From the NCBI GenBank assembly GCA_016584495.1, contig WAID01000005.1:558501-622500 (forward strand): a stretch of DNA of 64,000 nucleotides, in the 5' to 3' direction. Source of the stretch: Celoporthe dispersa. Taxonomy: Eukaryota; Ascomycota; Sordariomycetes; Diaporthales; Cryphonectriaceae. The stretch's first letter is position 1. Each line of letters begins with the position of its first letter. Of the stretch, positions 25,505 to 36,990 are shown one piece after another. The notes beneath the pieces are model-generated. The model saw only the letters and a list, made by a program, of their open reading frames with translations, searched no databases and had not been told where the DNA came from. A program made the position numbers and the translations under genes.

Positions 25505-26976
25505 TTGTCTGCTGCTATCCCGCAGCTGATAAGTCTGACGCCTGGCCAGTGTCAGCTCGTGGCCAACCTCCTCTTCACTCATTTCGACATACACCAAAAC
25601 ATGGCCATCATCACCCTGTCCTACGATCCTCATTCGTCAACCAACGCGCTACCTTCATCAATTGCATCCAGGCAAGCCCTTTTTTCCCCCAACCCCCGCT
25701 GAGGCCATCAAACCAGATATCCAACTTTCGCTTCTCAAAATACCAGCCTCAGCGATTCGGCTTGGCTTCCTGTCTTTAAAGCATAGCTCATCAGGAGTAA
25801 CTGGCAGGTGTTAATCGGGGTGACGGCGATTTTTTTTTTTCCCCTACACTTTCTCCATTTTTTTTCCTCCTTTCTCTCTCCTTTCTCTTTTTGCATCTAC
25901 CGTTTACTCGGAATCTACGGCGTCCTTTTTTTTTTTATTATTTAGGGTGGACGGTTTCTATTTTTGTTGTCGTTTCGTATATTTTCCTTGGGAGTCTACT
26001 CGGAGTTTTTCCTAAGCGCGGTACCAGTCCGGTATGGTTTAACGGGATGGGCGGGTGATCTTCTTGTTGGGGTTGTTCTTCTTGTCAGTTCGCTTGGCAT
26101 TCACACTGCATATTGGGACCATGCTCCGCCCTCGCGCCGTACCCCCTCCTCCTTTCCCCGGCCGTGCTCGTATCTGGAGTCTGGAGGGCGGGCTGGGAGG
26201 CGGGTGGGAGGACGGGTGGACACTGCGTCATCATTTTCAAGCCAGAGTAGTCTATTCACCGGGGGGAGGGGGGGTACGTTAGAAAAATGGCATCGAGTAT
26301 TTGTTTTTGGCCGGACAGCATTGGACGTTGTTCCGATGCCAAGGGCGCCACAAAGCTACAACCTGTGCCACGGTCGACGCAGTGTGACGGTGATGGTGTA
26401 ACGTGTACTTTGAGCGTGAGCGGGGCGCGGGCCAGTCGGGCGGTAGAGTCCACTACTAGCAAAGGTGCAGACACACATGTCTCTGATGAGCAGGACCGTG
26501 TCTCAGATCTCGCGGGAAGACGAATGTGCGGATGACCCCTTTCCCGCCCCCCAACACGACGCCACCACTTTCGTGATGGAGGGGGGGGGGGCGCGTGGAG
26601 GGCGGGAGTCTGTTGGGGTTGCAGCGGTGGACATGCTGTGTACTTTCCGGTGAGCAGGACAAGGACAGCTGACGCCTAGGGGTGTTCGAGATAAGGCGAG
26701 AAAGAACAGAGGGGGGGAGAGGGAGGAGAGAGAGAAGAAAAAGAAAAACAAAAAACAAGACAAAAGAAAACAGATGGGCAAAAGCCACGGGGATGGGTGG
26801 ACAGGCGGGGTCTGCAGGTAATGAAGCTTGCTTCTGCAGACTAAGAAAGCAAGTACTTTTGAAATTACTTTCTTTTTCTTGAAGAAGAATTATTATTTAC
26901 TTGGTTTTTCTACACTCCTCCGCCGTACCACCTCCCCCACCCGAGAAAAGGTGAGAGGGTGACTTGTGTTTTTTTG
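25505..26976. other. Intergenic region between convergent genes
   Basis: Presumed 3' UTRs of the transcription factor and the GH67 gene. It contains T-rich runs (25830-25945) and purine-rich tracts (26690-26770); no gene is seen. Confidence 0.5.
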
Positions 26977-29638
26977 TTAATCGACGACTCCCTGCGGCAG
27001 GAAACTGACATAATCCACAAAAGCAGCCTCGATGCCCTGGGGGTCCCCACCAGCTTGAGCACCTCGCCCTTGGTGACGCTGACGCCGGGGAAGGTGATCC
27101 TGGTGGCGGCGCTCTCGTCAGGCAGCTGGCTCGGGGCGTGACCCAGGGTGTCCTCCATATCGCCGACCCAGGTGCCCACGGACCTGTTCCCGAGGAAGAC
27201 CTCCCAGTGGGCCCTCCCGCCGATGACGTCGAAGTAGTTGACGGCGAGGTCATAGACGCCCGTGTCGAAAGGGACGAGGGCGGTGGCGGTGCCGGCGGTG
27301 TCGTTGGTGGTAGTCATGATGCCCTTGTACCCGCTGGCGGCCTCAAAGGGCTCGACGTAGAGGATCTCGTACCCGTCGAGGGTCATATCCTCGGCCTCGA
27401 TGCGGTAGGGGTGGTTCATGACGCGGCCCTGGGCGTCGGGGATGGAGGTCATGTTGTAGTAGAAGTCGACGATGCTGTCGCGCCACACGAGGGCGTGGCC
27501 GGCCTGGTAGACCTGCCTGTGCAGGACCTCGGCGTAGCGCTGGTCGTCGACGCCGGGGAGGCCCTCGAGGGACCGCCACATGCCCACGAGGTCCTGGGCG
27601 GTCTGGGCGCCGGCGTAGTGGGCGTCGTAGAAGTGCTGGATGACGGTGGTGCCCGACTTGAGGGGCTGGGTCCAGGGGACGTGGTGGAACCAGAGGAGGA
27701 GGTCGTCGGGCGTGGTGGCTATGTCCTCGTACTGCTGGTAGATCTGGGCTGGGTACTGGCCGCTGTAGCCTGTGCCGTTGCCTGTGCCGTTGAAGACGGT
27801 GCGGTCCATGCCTACCATGGTCGGGCCTGCGCGGGTCCACTGGCAGTAGCCCTGTGAGAGAGAAAAAGAAGAGCGTCAGCCGACCTGCAGTAGGGGAAAG
27901 GAAAAAAAAAAAAAGGAAAAAAACAACTAGAAAGAAGGAGGAGAGAGAGGTGACGTACATTTCCATCCTGCGACTGAGGCTTGGGCCCGTAGTGGTTGCC
28001 CAGGATATTGGTCAGGGTCTGGATGCCCAGGTTGCCCGTGTAGTTCTCATACGCGGGCCAGGACAGCATGGACATCTCGGTGAGGGTGTCGACGACGGTC
28101 TCGTCAGACGAGAAGGTCAGGCGGATCCAGTCCTGCAGGATGGGCTCCGGGTCCAGCGCGGGATCCCAGGCGAGACGGCCGTAGCCGTACAGGTTGGACA
28201 TGGCGAGGTGGCTGCCGAGCCAGGTGGTGTTCATGCCGACGTTGACGACGGCAGCAGAGCCGGACAGGGTCCTGTTGAAGCGGCGCCCGCCCACGATGTC
28301 GCGCACGAGGGAGGTCTGGTTGTCCACCCGCAGGTCAAAGTCCAGCACCGTCTTCCACAGGGGCGGGAGGTAGACCAGGTGGCACTGCTGGCCCAGGTAC
28401 TCCTGGGCGACCTCGAGCTCGATGCCGACGTTGGTGTCGAGCAGGTTGGCGAAGAGCGGGCTGGTGGGCTCGCGCACCTGGAAGTCGATGGGGCCGTACT
28501 TGATCTGCACCACGACGTTGTCGTCGAACTCGCCGTCGAGGGGCTGGAAGTAGTCCACCGCGGCCTTGGCCCTGTCGGCATACCAGTCCGTCTCGTTGAG
28601 CTCGTCGTTGTACACAAATGCCCTGTACATGATGACGCCGCCGTGCTTCGCCGTGGGCCTGGCAAACAGGTTGGCACCCTCGGCCAGGGTCCGGTTGTAG
28701 GACAGCGGGCCGGGCTGGCCCTCGCTGTCGCCCTTGACCAGGAAGCCCGCGAGGTCCGGCACGGCCTGGTAGATGTAGTCCGTGATGTTGGTCCACCACG
28801 CCTGCACGGCCGGGTCGAGCGGGTCAAACGTGCCCAGCGTGGCGTTGGGGCTGGCAAAGTTGAGCGAGATGCCCGCCTGCACGCCGTAGGGGCGCATGAC
28901 GTCCGCGATGCGGCCCAGGCCCGCGACGTTGGTGTCGTTGAGCATGTTCTCGTCGGCGTTGACGTTGTTCACCACGAGGCCGTTGATGCCCACCGAGGCC
29001 AGCAGGCGCGCGTAGTCGGCGACCCTGCCCAGGTCCTGCCGCACCACGCCGTCCGCGAAGAAGATGCTGGCCCCGCCGTAGCCGCGCTCGATGCTGCTGT
29101 CGAGGTTGTCCCACTGGTTGACCCAGCGGACGGGCGCGTTGGGGTTGCTGGCGCGGGCCACGGGGCTGAAGTCGCCCTGGGCCAGCCTCGAGAGGTAGGC
29201 GAACGCGCCGTAGAGGGCGCCCCGCTCCGTGTGGGAGAGGATGAGGGTGCTGCCGCCGCCCTGCTGTGTCGTGTCGAGCCAGAAGCCGTCGCCCTGGAGG
29301 AGGGCGGACGCCGTGGTCGCGGTCGGGCCATCGCCGCCCGCCTGCGCGTAGGCCTCGAGGGTGCCGACTGTGATGGAGGAGCCGTTCTGGGGAGCGAAGG
29401 AGCTGGCCACCGAGACGGACTTTCCCAGGATGCCCATGAGCCCCTGCTCTAGCTCCACGCCGGCCGTGTACACGGGGCTGGTCCGGTTGGTGCTGAGGGC
29501 CACCACGGTCGAGGGGATGCTGCCGGCATGGTCTGCCGCGCCCGGGATGCGTGCGTAGCGGAGCCAGGCGGCGAGGCCGTCCTCGGCCGCGGCTGGGCCT
29601 GCGAGGAGAGGCACCAGGAGGAGGAGTCTGCGCAGCAT
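26977..29638 (-). CDS. aguA: GH67 alpha-glucuronidase (xylan side-chain removal), secreted
   Basis: Removes (4-O-methyl-)glucuronic acid from the non-reducing end of xylo-oligosaccharides outside the cell, working with xylanases. Signal peptide MLRRLLLLVPLLAGPAAAE. Exon 1 (29638-27959, 560 codons) has the N-terminal domain and the catalytic barrel: the acid Glu in GDSEGQPGP, and the catalytic Asp/Glu pair in LDGEFDDNVVVQIKYG and DFQVREPTSPLF. The intron is 27958-27852 (GTACGT..CAG). Exon 2 starts GYCQWTRAGPTMVGMDR and holds the C-terminal helical and beta domains. Near 27045-27048 one base appears to be missing from a homopolymer; in the next frame the family C-terminus (GIEAAFVDYVSFLPQG) continues to the TAA at 26977-26979. 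Length, about 850 aa, is typical. Long antisense open frames over this gene are GC artefacts. Confidence 0.93.
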
Positions 29639-31282
29639 GGTCGACGCGTTTCTCTGTCGGGCGGAGGGGGGGGGGGCTGGCGATCTGGAGAGGAGGGTAG
29701 GAGGGGTTGGGAGGGCGAGGCGGAGGGGAGGGAGAGGAGGGAGTATTTATTATATTCATCTATGTCATCATTATTGTTGTGCAGCACTGCGCTCTGCCCC
29801 TCCCCCTCCCCGGGGGCCGCCTACAGCACGACTGAGGTCATCAACCTCCATCCCAAGAACGAATCAGTCGCGCGCGACTCAGATGCAGTCATGATTTGCT
29901 GGGTCGGCACCGTGTGCCGTCTCGCTTAAGGGTCTCTTGCAGGGGAGGAAGAGGAGAAGGAAGTCGAAGACGAAGACGAAAGAGGAGATAGCACCGTTTT
30001 TCTCTCTCTCTCTCTCTCTTTCTCCCCCCCCCCTTCTCCTTCTCTCTATGAATTAGCCATTGCCTGAATCGATAGCCCCGCAGTCCTTGCGAGGGTTTCC
30101 TAGTCTCTAAAAAAAAGGAGGCCGTTGGTCACGGGTGAAGTCTGCCTTTTTCTGCTTCTTCTTTGTTGTATGTTTTCCCCATAACATCATCGTTCCTCTT
30201 CGGTGTTGATGAGACCGAGGCCGGCGGTGTATATGTGGTCCTCCCCAGATTTACAATGGGGCACCGGTCTTCTCCACATCGCCATGCGGGGATTTGAGTC
30301 TCCAGATAGTCTGCTAAGAAAGTTGTGTGGGGGGGGGAGATTACATGGAACAAGGTCGAGCAGTAATCCGTACTCGCTCAGTTAGTACTTTTGTTTTTCT
30401 TGGGCATACTTGGTGGGTGGGCATCTTCTCCACGAATGGCCTACAAGTACTGTTGTGATTTTAGCCTAAATGTCTCCCATAGCACCAGCATGCGTAGTGT
30501 TCTGCTCCCTGGCTAATATCCTGGCGCACATGGCCGGGTAAAGTACTTATACCAAGGAACTGTGCTGGTCGATCAGGGGCAGCTTGCAAGGAGGAGCACA
30601 GGTGCCCAGGGGCCATCGGAAGTCGCTGAGGAAGCAGTGCTGGGAGGCATATAATCTCAAAGGTCCACATGTTCGTGCTACTGTGTACAACGTAGCATTA
30701 GAACAAGTCAGTGCGAGTTCAGGATTGAACGTGGGGCCTCGGGGGGGAGGGTGTTGCTTCGCGCGGATGCATGTCAGCTAGGCCGAGGTGAAAAGCCATC
30801 ATATGTATCAGCCAGGCTGGTGTCCTCGATCTTGCAGCGGGCACAGCCATGTATTGTACTTTGGTCCTATGTTGTGTCATTATATGAAGCAATAGATCAC
30901 ATCAGAAGTGCGAAATGATTGCAGTTTTCAGCGGCAGTTCTATTTGGTTTGGGCCTCGACGCATACCAGCTCACACGGCTGTAAATAATCATGCAGCAGG
31001 GAGGCTAAGTGGAATATTATTCACGGTTGGCCTATGATCTAGCACCGAGTGTTATTTCTTCGCGTCTCCTTCCTGAAACAAGGCGGCATTAGTTGAAGCT
31101 CGCCTACCTCTTTAACGAAGCTGACAATTAAGGGAAAAGTAAGACTGGCCTCATTCTCAGATACACTTTGTTCTGAAGAAAATATTCATCCTGATGACGC
31201 GAGAAAAGTGCTATTATACGTTCGTGACTCGGGAGGGGCGGTCAGGCCTCTATATAGATATCAATATCTCTAGGTAATTAAT
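29639..31282. other. Intergenic region; transition from GC-rich core to transposon-rich DNA
   Basis: GC-rich promoter-like DNA just upstream of the GH67 gene, with a (TC)n tract at about 30002-30020 and G/C runs. From about 30.8 kb it becomes more AT-rich. No gene is supported. Confidence 0.5.
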
Positions 31283-31287
31283 CATCT
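31283..31287. other. Target-site duplication of the copia element, left copy (CATCT)
   Basis: The five bases CATCT directly precede the LTR start TGTGG. The same five bases directly follow the end of the 3' LTR at 57799-57803. Confidence 0.85.
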
Positions 31288-31484
31288 TGTGGCATTACCT
31301 TGATGGTGAATGCTTCACAACGAGGGTCACGTGGCCTGGCTGCCCGTGCGCGATGGGATAGCCCATATCGCGCTCGCGAGCCCAGGCCAGAATAGATAGC
31401 TTTTCAATCAATCAAGCAACAACCAATTCAATACAGTGAACCTCACGATTCTTTTCTGTACGTACGTACTGAGCCCAGCCAACA
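31288..31484 (+). repeat. 5' LTR of the copia element
   Basis: 197 bp, from TGTGGCATTACCTTGATGG to CCCAGCCAACA, bounded by the usual TG..CA. Its first 57 bp recur at 36894-36944 and its remaining part at 57659-57798. A diverged inverted copy lies at 60749-60921. Confidence 0.88.
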
Positions 31485-31822
31485 CTGATCAGTGATTGCC
31501 TTTGGGTGATCACAGACAGCAAGGTTGAAGAGACAGACCTTCGAAGACCTCCCTGCATCGCGCGCGCAAGCAAACGGTGGATACTCTCGACGAGGACTCT
31601 GTGCTACACATCGACGATCGTTTCTCCAGACCTCCCTGTGAAATATCAGACTCTCTGGACGACGTTGAGCAAGATCTCCTTTGCCTTCGGACCTCCCTGC
31701 CTTCGTGCATACTCTCTAGAGGCAAAGATAGATACATGTCCATCACGCGACTTCCCACCCCTATTCACACTCCCCACCCCCATTCACACGAAAACACCAT
31801 TCACATATAACACGACGACGAA

Positions 31823-34800
31823 ATGTCTGACAACAGAGACGCCAGTCGGCTGGAGACGCTGATGGACGGAATTAACATCGATGAGGTGCATTAGGATATG
31901 ATTGATCCAGAAGCATGGACTGTTCCAGCGACAGAGGGATCGAGTGTACCCCACCTCGCCACGGCAATGGCGAGAGCGATGAAAAGACTATACAGCTGAA
32001 CAGCTGTACGATAATGAACTCTTCTACGCTGTTCGAGACGATTTCGAGGAATGGTTCCAAGCTATATTCGATAGAATACCGAACGCTTACCGTCGCCCAT
32101 TCAAGAACTTCCTACGCAAGCAAGGCGTCTTTACGGGACGAAACAATGGCCGTATGGCTCACCAGTTGACGGAACTAGTGCATAGAGACGAGCTTATGGA
32201 ATGGGATCGAGCGGAGATGATGGTGGCGAATTTTGTTCCTAAATACTGAGCATACAGATAATAATAGCAGCGGCTGGCTCTTCACCAGAACCAGAAGGAG
32301 GCAATGTCAATGTCTGAGGGTCAGCCCAGACAGCCTTCTCAGCGACTCAAGGAAGAAGACACGCTAGCCTTGCAGGCAGCATCCCCAGCGCCGTCAGTTA
32401 TCCTAGAGGCAGTGAAAGAATACCCACAGACAACTCCCTCGGATACTCAACGCCCTATTCCATCGATGCCATCACACCAGCAGACCTCGTACAAACCCTT
32501 CCCAGCGCAACAGACCTGGTCCAACCGAGAATCAATATCATACAAGCCATACAGTACGCTGCCCCCGCAGCCAGTCCCAAACGAGCGATTGGACTCTCAG
32601 AAGATAGCACAGTTCACGAAGACCTTCGACTGAGACCAGAGATATACTGGAGAACCCTACGACTTGCTTGACGACAAGATAAAGATTCTCCTCAACATCT
32701 ATTACCATGCAGAGATCTAACCAAGCCAGTTCTACGCAGTGTTTTCTAGGATTCTTACAGAGCGCGTAGGAATATACTATCTTCATTCGGTTGATGCGGA
32801 CGACGACTTTTATACGGCGTATACGAAGATCAAGGTTCATTTCGATACAGAGATTAATTATCACTACTATTATACCGATTGGACGACGACAACGTTTACC
32901 AAGATACGCCAGGAGAACTCTGAGAAGGGTTTCCATGAAGCTCTCCAGATGCTGCTGGATAAGCTTCAGCTATGCCAACGAGCCCTGGGCGTTGACTATC
33001 AGGGCGATAATAGCTTGAGGACGGCGGTTATCAGAGCATGCTGTGGAGTTCCAGAGCTCGAAATAGCACTCTTCAAACTAGCTTACCAGTGCGAGGAGCT
33101 CTTTGCTAACCTCCGATCCTCAATCGAGATACACTTGAGCCGTACGCTGGTAGCGAACGCTTTTACTCAAGACGATACAGGGCAGTACTATCTTGATTGC
33201 CGCTACAGCGATAATCGGCGAGGCTGTGGAAACTTCCGTGGAGGGCGCGGAGGCTTCCGAGAGCAAAACAGCACACGCTAGCCAGCTCGCCGGTGGACGA
33301 AGAAATGCTTCGTCTGCAATCGCGAAGGTTGTTGGTCTACAAAGCACTCTATTGAGGAACGCCGACGTGCCCGTATTCGATATACAGACTAACGCTATTT
33401 TACAGGTGCTTCAGCGGATAATTTCAATATTTTCCTAGCAGGCTATAAGAGCTATAAGCTAGACTTCGATAAAGAGGATCATGCTTCCTGCTCAGAAGGA
33501 GAGGAGAATGATGAGAGCAGTGGTGCTGCTACTATTCAGTATTTGACTGATCGAGCTTTCATTCACCAGCTGATAGGCGACGATATCTATAGCAAAGCCC
33601 CAGAGGCTCCAGCTAACCAATTCGTAATCGAGGATCGCTATTCTCGCATCTGCTTTCAGAGCATCCTATCTGATCTAGATGCTGCAACAGTATCAATAGC
33701 TGGCAAGGATTAATATCTCGCATTGCGACGCGAAATCCCGTCTCTTCAGATAGATGCTTTCTCGGCCGGCTATGCTAAGGTCAAGTTCGGTAAAGGAACG
33801 GTGACATCTTCCGTCGGTTCTATCAACCTCACAACCCCTATTGGCGAGATTACGTTCCATGTACTCGAGATATCGACCCCTTTCCTTCTCTGCTTAGCGG
33901 ACATAGACCGCCTAGGCGTTTATTTCAACAATATCTCGGACGAGCTTGTCCGTAGCAATACTATAATACTAGTGGTACGCAAATGGGGCTACCCATGGTT
34001 CTTTCTCAGCAAGGCTGAGGAAGCGAGTGTTTTTTGAGCGAGACAGAGCTGCGGCGTCTTTATCGCCGTTTTGGATACCCTGCTGCCGATCGCCTGTACC
34101 ATCTCCTCGAGAAGGCAGGGCATGATAGTACCGATCGAGCTGCTCTGGACGCTATCACAAAGCTCTGCCATTATTACCAGCTAAACAGTCCAGCACCAAG
34201 GCGATTCAAGTTCACTCTCAAGAACGATTGAGAGTTCAACTATAAGATCCTTGTGGATGTGATGTACCTTAACAAGCGTCCAATTCTTCATATTGTTGAC
34301 GCTTCCACAGTTTTCCAGTGTGCTCGCTTTCTCCCGTCGATCTCCGCGAAGGATACCTGGGAGGCTCTCAGAATACTATGGATTGACACATACCAGGGAC
34401 CGCCAGACCGCATTACACACAATGCCGGTACCAACTTCGCCTCAGCAGAGTTCCGCGGAGAGGCAAAGATCATAGGCATCACGTGCAAACAAGTTCCTGT
34501 GGAAGCCCACTAGTCGATCGGCAAGATCGAGCAATATCACGCGCCCCTCCGACACGCTTTCGAGATACTGTATGCTGAATTTGCTAACCAAGCCTCAGCA
34601 GACGCGATCCTACAGATGGCTGTCAAGGCTGTAAACGATATAGCTGGTCCAGATGGACTGATACTGATACTGCTCGTCTTCGGAGCGTACCCTCGAATGA
34701 CCCTCGACTCTCCCCCCTTCACCCACGACCGCGAAATGTGCCGAGGCTGTCCGGAAAGCGATGGCAGCCCTCTGAAAGGTGACAGCGGAGCGCCAGGTCA

Positions 34801-36839
34801 ACGATGCGCTCAATATACGGAACGGCCCCTCCACCGAGGCCGTGCTGGCATTGCCGCTGCAGAGCGAAATCCGAGTGTGGAGGGAGAAGGATGGATGGCA
34901 GGGTCCGTACAAGATCCTGGCAATCGATGGCTATGATGTGACTATCGACATGGTCAATGGACCGACAGTTTTCAGATCGACAGTCATTCAGCTATACTAT
35001 CGCGATCAAGAGAAGGCTAGAGATGTGTTGGATAAGGGTGGAGATGTGGTGGATAAGGCTTAGCCCAAGGACGACGACAGAGACTGCATTATAGTACGCC
35101 CATTGCCTAACAATCGATATGCCGCTGTACGCCAGGCTCCTCAGCCACGAAAGAGGGGCCGCCCTGTGAGCTCGAAGAACAAACTCAAGGATGTCGAACC
35201 CGCCGAGGACACAGTGGCAGACGCCTTTCTGACGAACAAAGAACGCGCGGTATACGAGCTTGCTATCAAGCTACGCACTAATAGGGTTATCACGACCCCA
35301 GGCATGCCGTTCGAGGAGTCGGACCTGAAGGAGATCAACGATCTCATCAGCCGTAGCGTATTCAGCTTCGAGATGTACAACGAGGCCAAGCACAGCGGAG
35401 AACGATTGTTCAAATCACGAATGGTACGCGAGATCAAGAGCAAGACTGACAAGCCCTATAAGAAGTCCCGCCTTATTATTCAGAGCCACAACGATAGCAG
35501 AAAGAATGCTATCCTTACGCAATCACCAACGATTCAGCGCATAAGCCAGCGCCTGATTCTAGCTGTAGCACCAGCGTTGATGCAAAAGGGTACGATATGG
35601 ATAGAGCTGCAAGACATCACACAAGCATATCCTCAATCGCAGACCAACCTCTTCAGGATTATCTTAGCGACGCTCCCAGCGGAATTGAAAAAGAAATACC
35701 CCAAAGGAACGATCATACACGTTATTCAGCCTCTATACAGCATCGCCGAGGCTAATATCCACTAGTTCGCAACATACCAAGACCACCACCGAACGGAACT
35801 CGGAATGGCGCCCTCCACATACGATCCATGCCTATTAATCGCGAATAACAAGCCATTTGCCCTAATCGGCATACAGACAGACGACACTCTAATGCTAGTG
35901 ACTCCCCAATTCTCGACCAAAGAAGAAGAGAAGCTCCAGAAGGCACAACTGCGAGCGAAGCCCAAGACGAAATTGATAATAGATGCGCCCATCGGCTTCA
36001 ATAATACAAAACTAACGCTCGAGGAAAACAGCCTCTGGATAAAGCAAAAGAGCCAAAGCATAAAGATTTGCAAGATCGATGCCAAAGCACAGAACTATGC
36101 CCAACAATACCTCGAGCAGCAAGCCAGAAATGCATATATCGCTTCGATCTGCCAACCTGAGGCTTCATTCGACCTCTCGATAGCTGCACAAGCTCGCCAG
36201 CCTAACAAGGCTAACTGCACCAAGCTCAACAAGCGCTTAGCATGGCAAGCTGATAATCTGCAACGAAGCTTGCGATACATCCCCATTAACCTCGCTACAG
36301 CAAAGCTGATGATCTTTGCAGATAGATCATTTGCTAACAATCGGAACATAAGCTCCCAATTGGAATTCCTTATTGCTCTCGTCAATGAAAAGGCTACTAA
36401 GACAACATTCACAATCTACAGTAACCTAATCCACTAGAGCTTAACGAAATGCAAACGCATTACGCGGAGCGTTCTAGCTTCTGAGATCTACGGAGTAATC
36501 AACAGGGTTGATATAAGTGTATCTCTCGCCACGACCCTAAAGATGATGACAACACGATTATCGTTGCCAACAATCCCGTTAATCGTCTATACGGATTCGT
36601 ACTCATTGTACGAATGCCTCGTCAAGCTGGGGACCACGAAGGAAAAGCGTCTGATGATTGACATTATAGCACTCCGTCAATCATACGAACGCCGTGAGAT
36701 CGCGGAAATACGGTGGATCAACGGGAAGGATAACCCAGCAGATGCCCTTACCAAGGCATCGCCTAACAAGGCGTTGGAACGCTTTGTCAATGGCAACGAG
36801 TTGACGATCCGCGTGGAGGGATATGTGGAGAGGCCTTGA
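31823..36839 (+). pseudogene. Decayed copia gag-pol polyprotein
   Basis: Gag begins at ATG 31823 (MSDNRDASRLETLMDG). Then come a zinc knuckle near 33300 (KKCFVCNREGCWSTKH), a protease-like region near 33690-33960, the pre-integrase/integrase near 34040-34680 (LRRLYRRFGYPAADRLYHLL; DVMYLNKRPILHIVDAST), reverse transcriptase (LQDITQAYPQSQTNLFR; GIQTDDTLML) and RNase H (VYTDSYSLYECLVKLG), ending at the TGA at 36837-36839. It is broken by TAG, TAA and TGA codons and by apparent one-base shifts in a T6 run (34030-34035) and a C6 run (34714-34719). Three TAGs stand where copia proteins normally have Trp (after VEAH, before FATYQ, after LIH). Not autonomous. Confidence 0.88.
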
Positions 36840-36893
36840 AGAGGGAGGAAAGGAAGCTATCGTGGAAAGAAAAAGACTGCCAGTGTGGCATTA

Positions 36894-36944
36894 CCTTGAT
36901 GGTGAATGCTTCACAACGAGGGGGTCACGTGGCCTGGCGGCCCG
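36894..36944 (+). repeat. 3' LTR of the copia element, left piece
   Basis: 51 bp matching the start of the 5' LTR (TGTGGCATTACC to GTGGCCTGG.GGCCCG), with two extra Gs and one substitution. The match stops abruptly at 36944. Confidence 0.88.
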
Positions 36945-36960
36945 CTTGGGCGGCGCGGGG

Positions 36961-36990
36961 CGATTTGGGCCAAATCCGCCATGAATAGTG
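36961..36990 (-). repeat. Short copy of the 134-bp repeat terminus
   Basis: CGATTTGGGCCAAATCC followed by GAATAGTG at 36983-36990 matches, with differences, the right end of the repeats at 42144-42277 and 49785-49918 (CGATTTGAGTCAAATCCC then GAATAGTG). In each of the three places a gene to the right is cut off at this point. Confidence 0.6.

Noticed and set aside
27854..29452. 532-codon open frame on the + strand opposite the GH67 gene
   Set aside because: Val/Gly/Asp-rich translation of a GC-rich antisense strand; the - strand encodes a clear GH67 enzyme with catalytic residues.
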